Positions 9,168 through 18,211 of a DNA stretch of 18,486 nt are shown piece after piece. A program made the position numbers and the translations under genes. Below the pieces are notes generated by a model. The model did no database searches. It was given only the letters and a program-made list of their open reading frames with translations, and was not told the origin of the DNA. Source of the stretch: Apodospora peruviana (taxonomy: Eukaryota; Ascomycota; Sordariomycetes; Sordariales; Lasiosphaeriaceae); contig JAUEDM010000017.1 of assembly GCA_033439685.1 (NCBI GenBank), positions 1-18,486 of the forward strand. Reading direction: 5' to 3'. The stretch's first letter is position 1; each line of letters starts with the position of its first letter.

Positions 9168-10200
9168 TTACCTTCTGGCAAGAACTCGGCCGCTGGCGAC
9201 AACGGCAACCCATTTCTGGTCCCACCCTTTTCCATCATATTTGTGCTCGAGAAAGTCCTTGACCAAGCGCTGGTACTCGTCACGGCCGTGCTCCTTCCTC
9301 ACCTCCTCGCTCCAGTTGCTGCTCACCACCCAGTCGATCATCATGCCCGCAGTCGCTATATAGTGCTCGACGTTGTCTACGTGACTGGTGAACGCAAACA
9401 GCTCGACTTTAACATCCTCGAGGCCTCGCTCCTCCAACTCCTTGCGGATCCAGTCGACATCGCCCCAGTTGCCCCATTCCGTTGTCTGAACTCCGAATGA
9501 GAATGGTGCTTCGAAGGGGAACGACGCAAAAGCACTCTGCAGGTCCTCCGCCCATCCGGGCATTTGCGCCCATGTCGTGAAGCCCAGTGTGCCTCCCGGC
9601 TTCAGGATGCGAATCGCTTCTGCTCAAACCGATTAGTGGGACATTCAGCTTGACTGACTAACACGCAGGTCGACTTACCATCAAGGGCAGCCTTAGAGTC
9701 CGGCACGACATGAAAACCGATGTTGGTGGTAACATGACTAAATTCTCCCGAAGGCAGACCGGTTTTCTGAAAGAGCGCATTCATGTTATAATTTCCGACT
9801 AGGTAACCTTTTCAAGGGCTCGGACATTGCTACTGACCTGAGCGTCGATTTTCTCGGCGTTCGTGTTGACCCAGCCCTCCTCCTCGGCCCTCTTGCGCGA
9901 CAACTCAACGGACGGATCCGAAAAGTCACCACACAGGATGCTACTCTTCTGAAGAACCTCGGGCTTGACCAGTCTGTGTACCTCCTGAGCAACGGCTCCC
10001 GCGCCGCAGGCATTGTCGAACAGACGAAACGGCATCGTGGTCTCTTGGGTGATCCCAATCTGGCTGAGCATCCGGGTGGCTAGAGGCCCGCTAACGCGTT
10101 GAGCATTATCCATGAGCACATCCTGCCACGAGGCTCCTATGAGACTTCCAGCGTTCTCGAAGAATCGCTTAAGTTCGCTTGCCCTCTTGGCGCTGCTCAT
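9168..10200 (-). CDS. SAM-dependent class I methyltransferase, three exons
   Basis: The coding exons are 10200-9838, 9766-9679 and 9619-9168, together 300 codons plus TAA. Introns are 71 nt (GTCAGT...TTTCAG, branch TATAAC) and 59 nt (GTAAGT...AGCAG, branch CTAAT). Both junctions join conserved motifs in phase: EKIDAQ to KTGLPSGEFSHV, and AALD to EAIRILKPGG. Motif I is FDNACGAGAVAQ at 61-72. The acidic partner is in LCGDFSDPSVELSRKRA at about 89-105. The ID-A-Q-K-T-G-L-P-S segment before FSHVTTNIGFHVVPDS is motif IV, and ILKPGGTLGFTTW is motif V/VI. This arrangement is that of UbiE/COQ5-like Methyltransf_11/25 enzymes of fungal secondary or small-molecule metabolism. The substrate cannot be deduced. 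The start chosen (MSSAKRASEL) is the first ATG before the conserved region; an in-frame ATG lies 34 codons upstream at 10302. Confidence 0.85.
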
Positions 10201-10509
10201 TGTGAATGTGAGGAAATCAGTCGAATTGAAAATGGACGTTGGAAGGATTTTGCTTTCTTGTACCAGCGACGAATTCAGAGTGATGTTGATCTGTTCACTC
10301 ATTGGAAACCGTTTTCATGTTTCAATGTTACAGAGCCGGATACTTATACTGTTACACGACAACGGCCAATCCTTTTCAGAATGAGGGCCAAAAATGTCTC
10401 CGAAGTCAACTCCCTATACACCCTCATCAAAGTCTCCGAGAAGTGTCCATTCGGACAGTTTTTGCCATTCCACCACCACACCCATTTTTACTCGTTGAAT
10501 TATACTGAA
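10201..10509. other. short intergenic region, promoter of the methyltransferase
   Basis: About 310 bases upstream of the methyltransferase ATG, on the 3' side of the decayed MYND gene. AT-rich patches such as ATACTTATACTG near 10340 could be core promoter elements, but nothing is decisive. Confidence 0.35.
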
Positions 10510-11675
10510 TCAGTCTATCTCAGCCAAGCGTCTCGCATTCTCCATGTCCTCCGGCGACATACTATTGATGATGCGGTCCATGTCCCCCTGACTCATACCA
10601 CCAATCACCACCCCGCGCAACTGCTGCATCGCAACGGCGACTCGCACCACGCAACTGCTGCATCGCAACGGCGACTCGCACCACGCATTGTACGTGTACA
10701 TGAAGGCGAGCCGCGCCTCCTCGACCGAGCCCGCGGTGTACGCTTGTGGGCCGCTGCTCAGCTCGGCCTGCGACGGTACAGTATTATGCCCAGGTAGTGC
10801 GGGTTGCGAGATTGGACGGAGCTCAGCATGTCCGCCAGCTGAGCCCCGACGCGGTCGGCGTGCGCCGTGAGCGTTGCGTAGTCCGCACCTACTATGTCAA
10901 GTCGGCGCTCGAGGATATCGCCCTTGCAGTCGTCACGAATCGCAGCGAGTATGTCTTGGGGGTCAGTCCGCTTGGGATGGAAGTTGCGTGACCGGTGCAC
11001 GAGCTGCAGGCTGCGGAACAGCCGCATCTTGAGCAGGAACACCGACGCGAGCATGGGCAGGTTGAGCATCTGGGGCTCCTTCCAGAGGTCTTCCGGCTCC
11101 GTGGCGTCGGCGTTTTTGATATCGAGGTACGGCAGCGTGTAGTCGGAGTAGTCGTAGCTCATCCTGTCGAGGGACTATGCGTGGCGCTGCCACCACTTGC
11201 AGAAGTCGTAGCACTCTTGATCGCGTCCGAGGTGCAGAAACAGAGCTGGGATGAGGTTGCGCGCGCCTTGGTGGTCGCCACGGTCGAGCCGCAGGATGTC
11301 GAGATAAATAGCCAGCGCGTCCTCGATCCCTTGGCGCCTCCACGAGCGGATGAGCATCTCGGCGTGCAGGAAGCGCGCCTTGAGGTAGAGGCGCGTGGGG
11401 ATCTGGTCCCAGAAGTTGCGTTGATCGTCAAAGGGGTTCGGGGTGTTGCCGCGCAGTTTCCGCTCGATCTTGTCGACTTCCTCTCTGGCTTTCTTGATGG
11501 TGTTGCATGTCGATTTGTGCGTTGACCAGTCTTGCCACTGGTGGGTGCGCTTGCAGTAGAACTAGGTGTGGGAGCCGGCGCAGCGATTCAGGGGCTGATC
11601 TTTTGTCTTGCAGACTTCACATTGCTTCGGGAACATGTGTGGGAAGCTGTCTTCCAAGCCAGCACCGGGCGCCAT
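10510..11675 (-). pseudogene. decayed MYND-type zinc-finger / helical-repeat protein
   Basis: ATG at 11675-11673 starts MAPGAGLEDSF. A MYND finger follows at residues 19-58: C19-x2-C22, C32-A-G-S35, FYC, then KRTHQWQDWSTHKSTC. Compared with the MYND pattern, the fourth ligand is Ser instead of Cys and the sixth is His instead of Cys. An in-frame TAG (11564-11562) sits inside the finger. The frame stays open across a family-typical helical region (NPFDDQRNFWDQIPTRLYLK, then GRDQECYDFCKWW) to a second TAG (11177-11175). It continues as SLDRMSYDYSDYTLPYLDIK up to about 10785, where a one-base loss moves the frame to AELSSGPQAYTAGSVEEARL. A 34-bp tandem duplication at 10617-10684 follows, and the reading ends with TGA at 10512-10510 after MSPEDMENARRLAEID. 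The family is common in Sordariomycetes and is thought to be accessory. With two stops, a shift and altered ligands, this copy is unlikely to make a full protein. Confidence 0.8.
10617..10684. repeat. perfect 34-bp direct tandem duplication
   Basis: Bases 10617-10650 are repeated exactly at 10651-10684, starting GCAACTGCTGCATCGCAACG. The unit is not a multiple of three, so it changes frame inside the MYND pseudogene. Exact identity suggests a recent event or an assembly duplication. Confidence 0.95.
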
Positions 11676-12157
11676 ATTACGATTGCTGAGGTTTTAAGCT
11701 GGTGCAAGAGGTTTGACGGTCTCAGTTTGCAAAAGATTTGGGTCTCGTGTGCAACTTGATATCTCACTCTCTCTCTCTAGCAAAGCAGTGAGGACGGTGA
11801 GTGTGTGAGTGGCAGTGAAATGTTTGTCTGGCAAGGGAGCGAAACGTTCTGGGATCACGGATGCCGGCTTCATTTTTATCCAATCGGAGACCCCCGGCCG
11901 GTGTCCCGAGTTAGTTGATGGCGTTCCTGGGTCCACCACTAGCGAAGTCCGGCATTCCTAGCTCCAGTAAGTTCACTGGCGTTCACGGGTGTTGGCGCGC
12001 GTGATGGCAACTCTAGGAAGGATGACGGCCTGTGGTTTCACCCCAGACGACCGGATGGCAAACATGACCGTCCACAAAGCAGTGCGTTAGAAATTACAGA
12101 GTACGTTCGGATATCCTATTTTGGTATCAAGGCAGAACTTGAGCCATATCCTGCAAA
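11676..12157. other. intergenic region, upstream of the MYND pseudogene
   Basis: This spacer lies between the MYND pseudogene start and the nitrilase 3' end, both on the - strand. It has a (CT)n microsatellite of about 14 bases near 11766-11779, which reads as GAGA on the pseudogene strand at about 90-105 bases upstream of its ATG. An open frame at 11694-11939 has no motif. Confidence 0.4.
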
Positions 12158-13239
12158 TCACTGCGTGGCTTCGTCCCTCTCATCCTTCTCCTCGATCCGC
12201 GCCTTGAACCGATCCGTGGTCTTTTCATCAGCCCAATGCGGCCGGCTATCAAAACCAAACTGCAATATCTCCGGACGCTGATAATGCCCAGCTGCATCGA
12301 TCCAAACCTTCACCTGGCCCATCTGTGAAAAGTCGACCTCGCCTTGCACCAGCTTCTCCTCAGCACCCGTGTGCGGACCAGCCAGAAACGCACAAAATGG
12401 GTGCAACACGGACGACCAGCCTCCTCCGGCCTTCACCAAATCCTGCTCCCCAAGGTTCTCCCTCATCCAGTCCAAGCACGTCTCATCTACATAGTTTGAC
12501 GCCGTGACGACAAACACCTGCGCCGTCAGCGCATGCGCCTTCATGAGCGCCTCGATCTGCGCGTCCGCAACCGCCTCGAAGCCGGCCATGGTCGACAGCG
12601 CCGGCCAAGCGCCCGCGTGAATGTGCTGGTTCTGCGCGATCAGTGCCTGACGGGCGCCGTTCATCGTGTTCTCCCAGCAGGCCAGCCCGCCGAGGTTCCA
12701 GCCGCCCAGCGATGCCACAGGCCAGTTGCGCAGCGTACTTCCATTGCCCTGCGCCCAGACCATGCGCTCGACGTACGTCGGCTGCAGCTTGCGATGGACG
12801 CCCAGGATAGAACCGTCGCCGTCGACGGTCACCTGCGAGTTGAACAGGGTGTGACCGCCCGCGATGCGCTCCGACACGCCCAGGTTGATGGCCACGCCTG
12901 TGCGTCGGCAGGCGTCCTGGATAGCGGACATGTCCTCGCCGTTGCTCTCAACGACGACGCTCTCCTCGGCGTACTTGGCTAGGGCGCCGACCTGTTTCAG
13001 GGGCGGGTAGCATTCGATGAAGTACTGCAGATAGGTCAGTTTTTACCACTTTTCCAAGAAGACGATGAACGGACTGGATATCCAGGGATAAATGTCTCGG
13101 GGAAGACGAGTAGCTTGATGTCTTCGGCTGCAGCTTGCTCGATGAGCCGGACCACTTTCTTGATCGTGGCCGCCTTGTCCATAAAGACGGGCGCGGCGTG
13201 AGCCGCCGCGACCCTGAATTTGGTAAGTTTTGGCGCCAT
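12158..13239 (-). CDS. class-1 nitrilase (carbon-nitrogen hydrolase), two exons
   Basis: Nitrilases hydrolyse organic nitriles to carboxylic acids and ammonia through a Glu-Lys-Cys centre. Exons are 13239-13075 (55 codons) and 13024-12158. The 50-nt intron has donor GTCCGT, branch ACTGAC and acceptor CTGCAG, and it joins FPETFIPGYP to YFIECYPPLKQ in phase 0. The product is 343 residues, normal for the family. The catalytic residues are present: E48 in FPETFIPGYP, K134 in HRKLQPTYVERMVW (with the second Glu, E141) and C171 in GGLACWENTM. Further family blocks are NQHIHAGAWPALSTM and the C-terminal DAAGHYQRPEILQFGFDSRP. The gene is intact, with ATG at 13239 (MAPKLTKFRVAAAHAAPVFM) and TGA at 12160-12158. 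HIHAGAWP and GHYQRPE favour an aliphatic or arylaceto-nitrilase over a cyanide hydratase, but the substrate is not settled. It probably acts in the cytosol on plant- or soil-derived nitriles. Confidence 0.92.
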
Positions 13240-13304
13240 TTCGATTGAGTTTCTTACGGGTGATGAATGAGGGGGGTGAAGATCGGCGTTGAACTCAACC
13301 TTTA

Positions 13305-13340
13305 GGCTTCGATTGGATAACCCCAATCACGTGCGTGATT
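13305..13340 (-). promoter_or_regulatory. possible nitrilase promoter elements: E-box palindrome and CCAAT motifs
   Basis: About 65-100 bases upstream of the nitrilase ATG is a CACGTG core (13328-13333) inside the inverted repeat AATCAC-GTGC-GTGATT. CCAAT motifs occur on both strands beside it (GATTGG near 13312 and CCAAT near 13323). Spacing is suitable for an activator or CCAAT-binding complex site. Function is inferred only from position and motif. Confidence 0.35.
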
Positions 13341-14309
13341 TAGTTATTATTTATCAGAACTAGACTAGGTAGTTGTGGTGGAGTTGATTGCCGGTTGAGG
13401 GCAAGCGAAAAGGGGACCACACTCCAGTTGACCTTGGCGTCCCGGTGAAGAATGAAGATGAGCGTTGTGGAGTTGGGGAATTTGACCGAGACTGAGACCA
13501 TGTAATAGAAATTTGGAATATCCTGGTTAACTGTTCCATCTGGCACCTATCCAGATATGAGAATTCAGTCTAGCTGGAAGTAACCAACCAACCCAGGAAT
13601 ATTGATCCATCTCGTGATTGAGGACTTGGAACAATATCTCTTTCGGGAACCATTTCTGGCGCAAGAACTGGACAAATTCCCAGATGGACAATCCATAGTG
13701 GATGTAGATAAGACAACCGTGTGCCATTCATCAACAAAAGGACTAGTTGCTGTCCAAGATAAAGGGCCAATGCTTTCAAGTGCATTTGCAACAGGTTGTG
13801 CTTCCTAGCAACGTGATCAATTGGTGTTTGAGGCAACCCACGTGAGGTAGAGATATTTGATCTGTTATGTTTGGACTGAAAACACTCTCATCTTATCTGT
13901 AATCAAATCGGCACTGGCGGTTAACGGCCGCATGACGTGCTCACATCGACTCGCTGCTCGCTTTCAGGACGCGATATGACTATGTGCCAGAATGGAGCCA
14001 AAAGCATGCGTATATTCGAGGGGAAAGCCGCTCAATTTGTCTCCAAAAGAAGACGAGAAATATTCTCTGAGAACACCCACAAGTCTGGCTACCGTATCAG
14101 CAGCAAACAATCAAGCAACATAAACTCTGCATCCTTCTCTCCGGCACCAATCACTATTGCTCGAGCCTAGGGAGATAAGCATACCTATCTAGTATCTGCC
14201 GCCCAGCCTCAGGTGTTTCACGATACATTTTCGAGCCCAACTACCACCACCTCAAATCTATCACCCAACAGCTATTGGATTCTTTCCCAAGTGCTGGACA
14301 TCCGTCATC
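13341..14309. other. divergent intergenic region, no supported gene
   Basis: About 1 kb between the nitrilase (-) and the small membrane-protein gene (+). Open frames at 13340-13546 -, 13527-13836 - and 13602-13808 + overlap one another and show no motif. Base composition is closer to 45-50% GC than that of the flanking genes. The last 100 bases (CAACTACCACCACCTC and similar) look like a 5' UTR for the gene at 14310. Confidence 0.4.
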
Positions 14310-14749
14310 ATGGAAGACTTGCCAGTGACAAAGTCTAAACAGGTGAGCGAGATGCGGAAGTGTCTTCCCAAGGGTCATTGACCTGACACTGAAATCCTGT
14401 ATCATACAACGCTAACAATAGATACTATCTATAGCACATTTTCAGCACAGGCGACATGGCCATCGGCATCCTGTTACTTTTGGTGGGCATCACTATCATG
14501 CTGAGTGTCGCGTGGTCTTATCTGCGGCGAAAAGATAACAAGCACAACTTGGACCATCCTCTTGACAATAGAGCCCCAATCTACCTACACGTCCGAGGTG
14601 ACGTCCCATACCCGAGAGCATACGCCCGAAACAAACTCTCTGACGGCCCGGGCCGGCTCAAGGCCAACCCAGTCCGAGTCCCAGCCCCGAAAGCATACCG
14701 CCAAAGCCTCGACCGCGGCACGCCCCGGCCCGGGCCCAAATTTGTGTGA
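14310..14749 (+). CDS. small single-pass membrane protein, two exons
   Basis: I do not recognise a family. Exon 1 is 14310-14342 (MEDLPVTKSKQ). The intron at 14343-14434 (92 nt) has donor GTGAGC, a perfect GCTAAC branch at 14411-14416 and acceptor CTATAG. Exon 2 is 14435-14749, TGA at the end, in phase 0, giving 115 residues. After HIFSTGDM comes one strong transmembrane helix at about residues 19-38 (AIGILLLLVGITIMLSVAWS), then the basic stop-transfer YLRRKDNKH. The tail is Pro/Arg-rich with repeated aromatic-Pro features (RGDVPYPRAYARNKL, PVRVPAPKAYRQSL). The short acidic N-terminus and basic tail predict an N-out, C-in topology by the positive-inside rule. A good intron, start context (ATCATGG) and codon use support a true gene. 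The role is unknown. Confidence 0.68.
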
Positions 14750-15585
14750 TGGGGCACCATTCAGTTGCGTCAGGATAGCACGGCTGGTCTACGGATTCCG
14801 ACTTTGGTGGCGTGTCTAGGAGGCCAAGGTGTGGCAACGCGTCTTTGGCATGAGGAGGGGCCAGGTAGGTAGACAGACTTGTGCTCAAGGTTTGACAGCA
14901 ATGGGAGAAGGGTCAAGGCTGGAGAGAACTGGCGGACATGGGAGGTCAAGGACTCGAGAGTCGAGACTGGAAATGTATGTTTTTTCTTTCTTTCAGCTGT
15001 TCTTTTTCTTTTTGGTAGCCACTTAGGTCCCTAGGTGACACGAGAGGAGCGTGAAATCCGCCCCAAAAACATGGGTTGTTCGCGTCATAACGGAATGCAT
15101 CCAGTTTCTGCCACCAGAAGGCTTTCTCCTGACTTGACGTATGCCCAACCTTGACAAGAGAGCTATGGTACGGAAAGTCAACCAGCGCAACTCCGACAAT
15201 GAACGGACTTAATTGATTCACCTTGGCTGCGCCAACATCATTCGAACTAACACCACTGCACCCAGCCACAACACTCGATGTTGATGTGTTGACCTCAAGC
15301 TCCGCCCCAATTTGGGTTCGGGAGTCAATCAAGTCGTTCAATTCAGCACCAACAGAACGACTATTGGACCAGTTTGACAGTCATTGACGCCAACCACTTT
15401 ACGGCGCATACCCGCTTAAGTGAACTAGGTAGGTGCCTTAAATGTTCGACGCTTTTCTCATTGGTCACTCTTCTGGTTCAGTTCTCTCAAAATCATCGAT
15501 TTATACAACAAACACCAAGCGAGTTTCCAGCTCTGCCTTGCAATCTATTCCGTACACTCCCCGTTCCGCCGCTGCATCGCCCACA
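14750..15585. other. intergenic region, 3' UTR and upstream region of the FHIT-like gene
   Basis: This spacer holds the 3' UTR of the membrane-protein gene, a T/C-rich stretch at 14978-15017, and presumably the promoter of the FHIT-like gene. An uninterrupted - strand frame of 131 codons at 14946-15341 shows no known motif and lacks splice support, so I do not call it. Confidence 0.4.
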
Positions 15586-16176
15586 ATGACGCCCTCTCTT
15601 CCTCAACCACAACCCCAACCTAAGCCGGAACAGCCTACTGCCCATACCACCACTTATTTCTTCCGCATTTTTGACGTTACGCGCCAAGTCTTCCACACAA
15701 GCTACCTTTCATTCACCTTTGTGAACCCTCAAGCCCATTGTGCCAGGCCACGTCCTCGTGTCCCCGCGTCGAGTCGTCGAGCGCTTCACCCAGCTCACCG
15801 ACGCCGAGGCCGCAGACCTCTTTGTCACAGCCAAGAGGGTGGCACGCACCCTCGAGCGCGTCTACTCGGCCAGCGGCCTTACCGTCCCGCTCCAAGACGG
15901 CTTCGGTGCCGGCCAGAGCGTGCCTCATGTTCGCATCCACCTGCTGCCGCGTCACCCGGCAGACTTTGACCACTAGGGCGGGCCGGATGACATCTCCGTC
16001 CATCTTGAGGGGATGATGGGGATATCGGTCGCTTCCTGGCTGTCGCCCGAAACCGGCCGCGCCAACCAAAGGTGGACGAGGATGTACTTGTGCCGAGAGG
16101 CGAGGAGGAGATGGCTGCCGAGGCCAAGTTTCTGCGAGAAGAGATGGCTAAAGATGACGGCGACGGTCGTGTATAG
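15586..16176 (+). pseudogene. FHIT-type HIT-domain hydrolase (diadenosine polyphosphate hydrolase), broken
   Basis: FHIT enzymes split diadenosine tri- and tetraphosphate; the middle His of H-x-H-x-H is the nucleophile. ATG 15586 (CACAATGAC) opens a Pro/Gln-rich leader, then DVTRQVFHTSYLSFTFVN. One extra C in CCC at 15726-15728 shifts the frame. The next frame gives the HIT core: KPIVPGHVLVSPRRVVERFT, DAEAADLFVTAKRVARTLER and QDGFGAGQSVPHVRIHLLPR. The motif is HVRIH instead of HVHIH, with CGC at 15932-15934, so the nucleophile is Arg. A TAG at 15974-15976 interrupts PADFDH-stop-GGPDDI. A second shift in GGGG at 16009-16012 (one G lost) leads to DIGRFLAVARNRP and the usual charged C-terminus PRGEEEMAAEAKFLREEM, ending at TAG 16174-16176. 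Four separate defects make activity very unlikely if the sequence is correct; the two indels are beside short homopolymers and could be errors. Confidence 0.85.
15932..15934 (+). other. catalytic His to Arg codon in the HIT motif
   Basis: The codon is CGC in PHVRIHLLPR. In FHIT-type enzymes the middle position is the nucleophilic His (His96 in the human protein). CAC to CGC is a single A-to-G change and is not a homopolymer effect. Confidence 0.85.
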
Positions 16177-16453
16177 GGCCGATGAAGCTGGTGAAGACGT
16201 TGACTTATTGGAGGTCTGAGCTTGCATTCCGATCTAAACTTGTATAAACTATATATTTCAAGGGATTATGTTTAGCGATCAATCAAGCATACGATCATGG
16301 GCTGGGTTTAACTTTTCAACCAGGCTCGACTCGGAGGTGTTCAATGCTCTTCCAACTGCGGACAATGATGACCTCTCATTTTCCTGACATACTATCTACC
16401 TATCTTACTCGGTCTCGCCATGGCTGTGAATCCTACACATAGTTTTCTTCCTC

Positions 16454-17414
16454 CTAGATACCGAACCATCTCAAGTCCGCATCCTCATGCACCGGAACGG
16501 TATGGCCCACCCCCTTGGCTGAGTACCCAACAAGCTTTGTCCCATCACCATACACAATCTGCGTATAACTCGGCTGGGGCGTGTCCGTGTTATTCTTGGT
16601 CCACGCCAACCCCAAGACCCCAGACCACTGCTTGAGTTCCTCGGCAAAATTGGCGTAATGGACAAAGTCGTCTGCCTCGCCGTGCCATATCAGCATCCTG
16701 GGATAGGTCCCGTTATACCCCGGGTACATGGCTCTAGCCTGGGCAGCCCAGCCGAGCGACGTCTTGACGATCTGGCCGCTGGCGCAGGTGGGGTCGGCGG
16801 ACTGCGGACTCGAGCCCGGAGACCCGGCCAGACAACCCGCCGCGACGCCGGAGTAGCAGGACACAGCGGTGAAGAGGTCCGGGTAGGTCGCCGCCATGAC
16901 GTTGGACATCATGCACCCGGACGAGGTGCCCGTGACAAACACTTTGGCTGAGTCGGCGCCGTACTTGGTGATGGCCCACTTGACCATGTTGGCCAGGCCG
17001 GTGCTGTCGCCGCCGCCATCGTGGGTGAGGGTCTTGGTGGTTGCCACGTCCCAGCAGTTGTTGTCTTTTCTGGAGCTGGGGTACAGGACGACGAAGCCGT
17101 TGCTGTCGGCGAGGGAGCTGTATTTTGTCCCTTGGGCGTAGGCAGCTCCTGTTCCGCCACAGCCGTGAAGCTTGTAGATCAGGGTCAGCAAACAGTGACT
17201 GAAACTACCAGCTGCTGGGTGTTCATACTGCTAGGATCACGGCTGGTTTCTCTGCCAATTTGGACGGGACGTAGATTTCAAGATCAAGTTTGGTCGGGTT
17301 GTCTCCCCAGCCAGTGACGGGTGTGATGACATTTACACCTGTTGGAGCAGGGACAGCATTGCCCTGTCTGATATAAAGGGCGAGGGCCGAAACCGCCAGA
17401 CCAGATAAGAGCAT
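16454..17414 (-). CDS. secreted family 1 carbohydrate esterase (acetylxylan / feruloyl esterase), two exons
   Basis: CE1 esterases remove acetyl or feruloyl groups from plant xylan outside the cell. Exons are 17414-17229 (62 codons) and 17170-16454. The 58-nt intron has donor GTATGA, branch GCTGAC and acceptor ACAAG, and it joins KPAVILA to LHGCGGTGAAY. The product is 300 residues, within the family range. The signal peptide is MLLSGLAVSALALYIRQGNA, with likely cleavage before VPAP. The catalytic residues are S145 in VTGTSSGCMMSNVMAATYPD, D229 in LIWHGEADDFVHYANF and H285 in GVGHTVPVHED. Family blocks GFVVLYPSS, NCWDVATTKTLTHDGGGDS and YPGYNGTYPRM are present. There is no carbohydrate-binding module: TAG follows RWFGI at 16456-16454. 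The gene is intact, with ATG chosen at the signal peptide. It sits divergent from the CTK2-type gene and is probably induced by plant polysaccharides, although I found no convincing XlnR or CreA site. LHGCGG instead of the HxC-T-G of many members is a mild variant. Confidence 0.9.
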
Positions 17415-18211
17415 GATGTCAAATAAATGTTGACGGGCCAGGTTGGCAGATAGCAGAGCCTCTGATGAAGCAGGATTGAGATGGTGAAGGACGGGAGGCC
17501 ATCGTATATCAGCGATCTCAGATATTGAACCTACCTTAATAACCGAGGTAGAAAGCCGAAAGACTAGAACCAAAGTTTTGAGTTCGCGTAGGACTGTGCA
17601 ATATAAAGATATAAGCCGCCCAATTCGGAGCCGTTCCAAGTCAGGAGAAGCTGGCGGATAATGTCAAAATCGGGAGCTCTCCCCCGTCGCTTTATTGGCA
17701 AGGTACTTCGACACGTTAGACCTGAGACAAGGTAGAGTGCCGAATACAGAACGAGAAAAGTGCTTCAGGTATACTCAGCCTTGGAATCGTCATCTTCATC
17801 AAGCGTTTAGAGATATTTCATTGTTGCTGGTCGATTCTCAAATGCTTTCGATAAAAGCACATGTCGAGGGAGGAGAGAGAGGGCGATGTGTCTTGGTGGA
17901 ACTGGCGTTCCGGGCTCTTCAGAACTTCAGAAGTGCTGGGCACTTTTGCAGGGGAGACCACCTCACTCACGCGGGGCACTGCTTATCGCGATTGAGTCGC
18001 CTTATCTTAGCATCAAAACCAGGGTGCACGGCCCCAGATGCTCCAAAATATTGATGACGAGTCGACGACCGGTCGGCTCAAAAGCAACAACTTTGAAGGG
18101 TTAAACACCAGAAACTTGGAAGCCTCTCAACAACACCCGACTTGTCGTTCCAGATGCCCAACGCGAGCCACCATATCAGTATCTGGTAATAGCGACTCGG
18201 GAATACAGGGA
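17415..18211. other. divergent promoter region between the esterase and the cyclin gene
   Basis: About 800 bases with esterase 5' sequence on the left and cyclin 5' sequence on the right. A + strand frame at 17695-18054 has no motif. A short upstream ORF (ATG 18154, 11 codons, MPNASHHISIW) precedes the cyclin ATG in another frame and could dampen its translation. TATA-like ATATAAAGATATAAG occurs near 17600. Confidence 0.4.

Noticed and set aside
9168..13239. A secondary-metabolite gene cluster
   Set aside because: No polyketide synthase, NRPS, terpene synthase, transporter or cluster regulator is present in the window.
14946..15341. 131-codon minus-strand frame
   Set aside because: No known motif and it covers a T/C-rich 3' UTR-like stretch; conservation would be needed to accept it.
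11562..15976. TAG read as a sense codon (stop reassignment or programmed readthrough)
   Set aside because: Intact genes in the same window use TAG as their normal stop (ISG12-like at 5542-5544, CE1 esterase at 16456-16454). The TAG-interrupted genes carry other damage as well.
17695..18054. 119-codon plus-strand frame in the esterase-cyclin spacer
   Set aside because: No motif or good start context, and it lies where a divergent promoter is expected.
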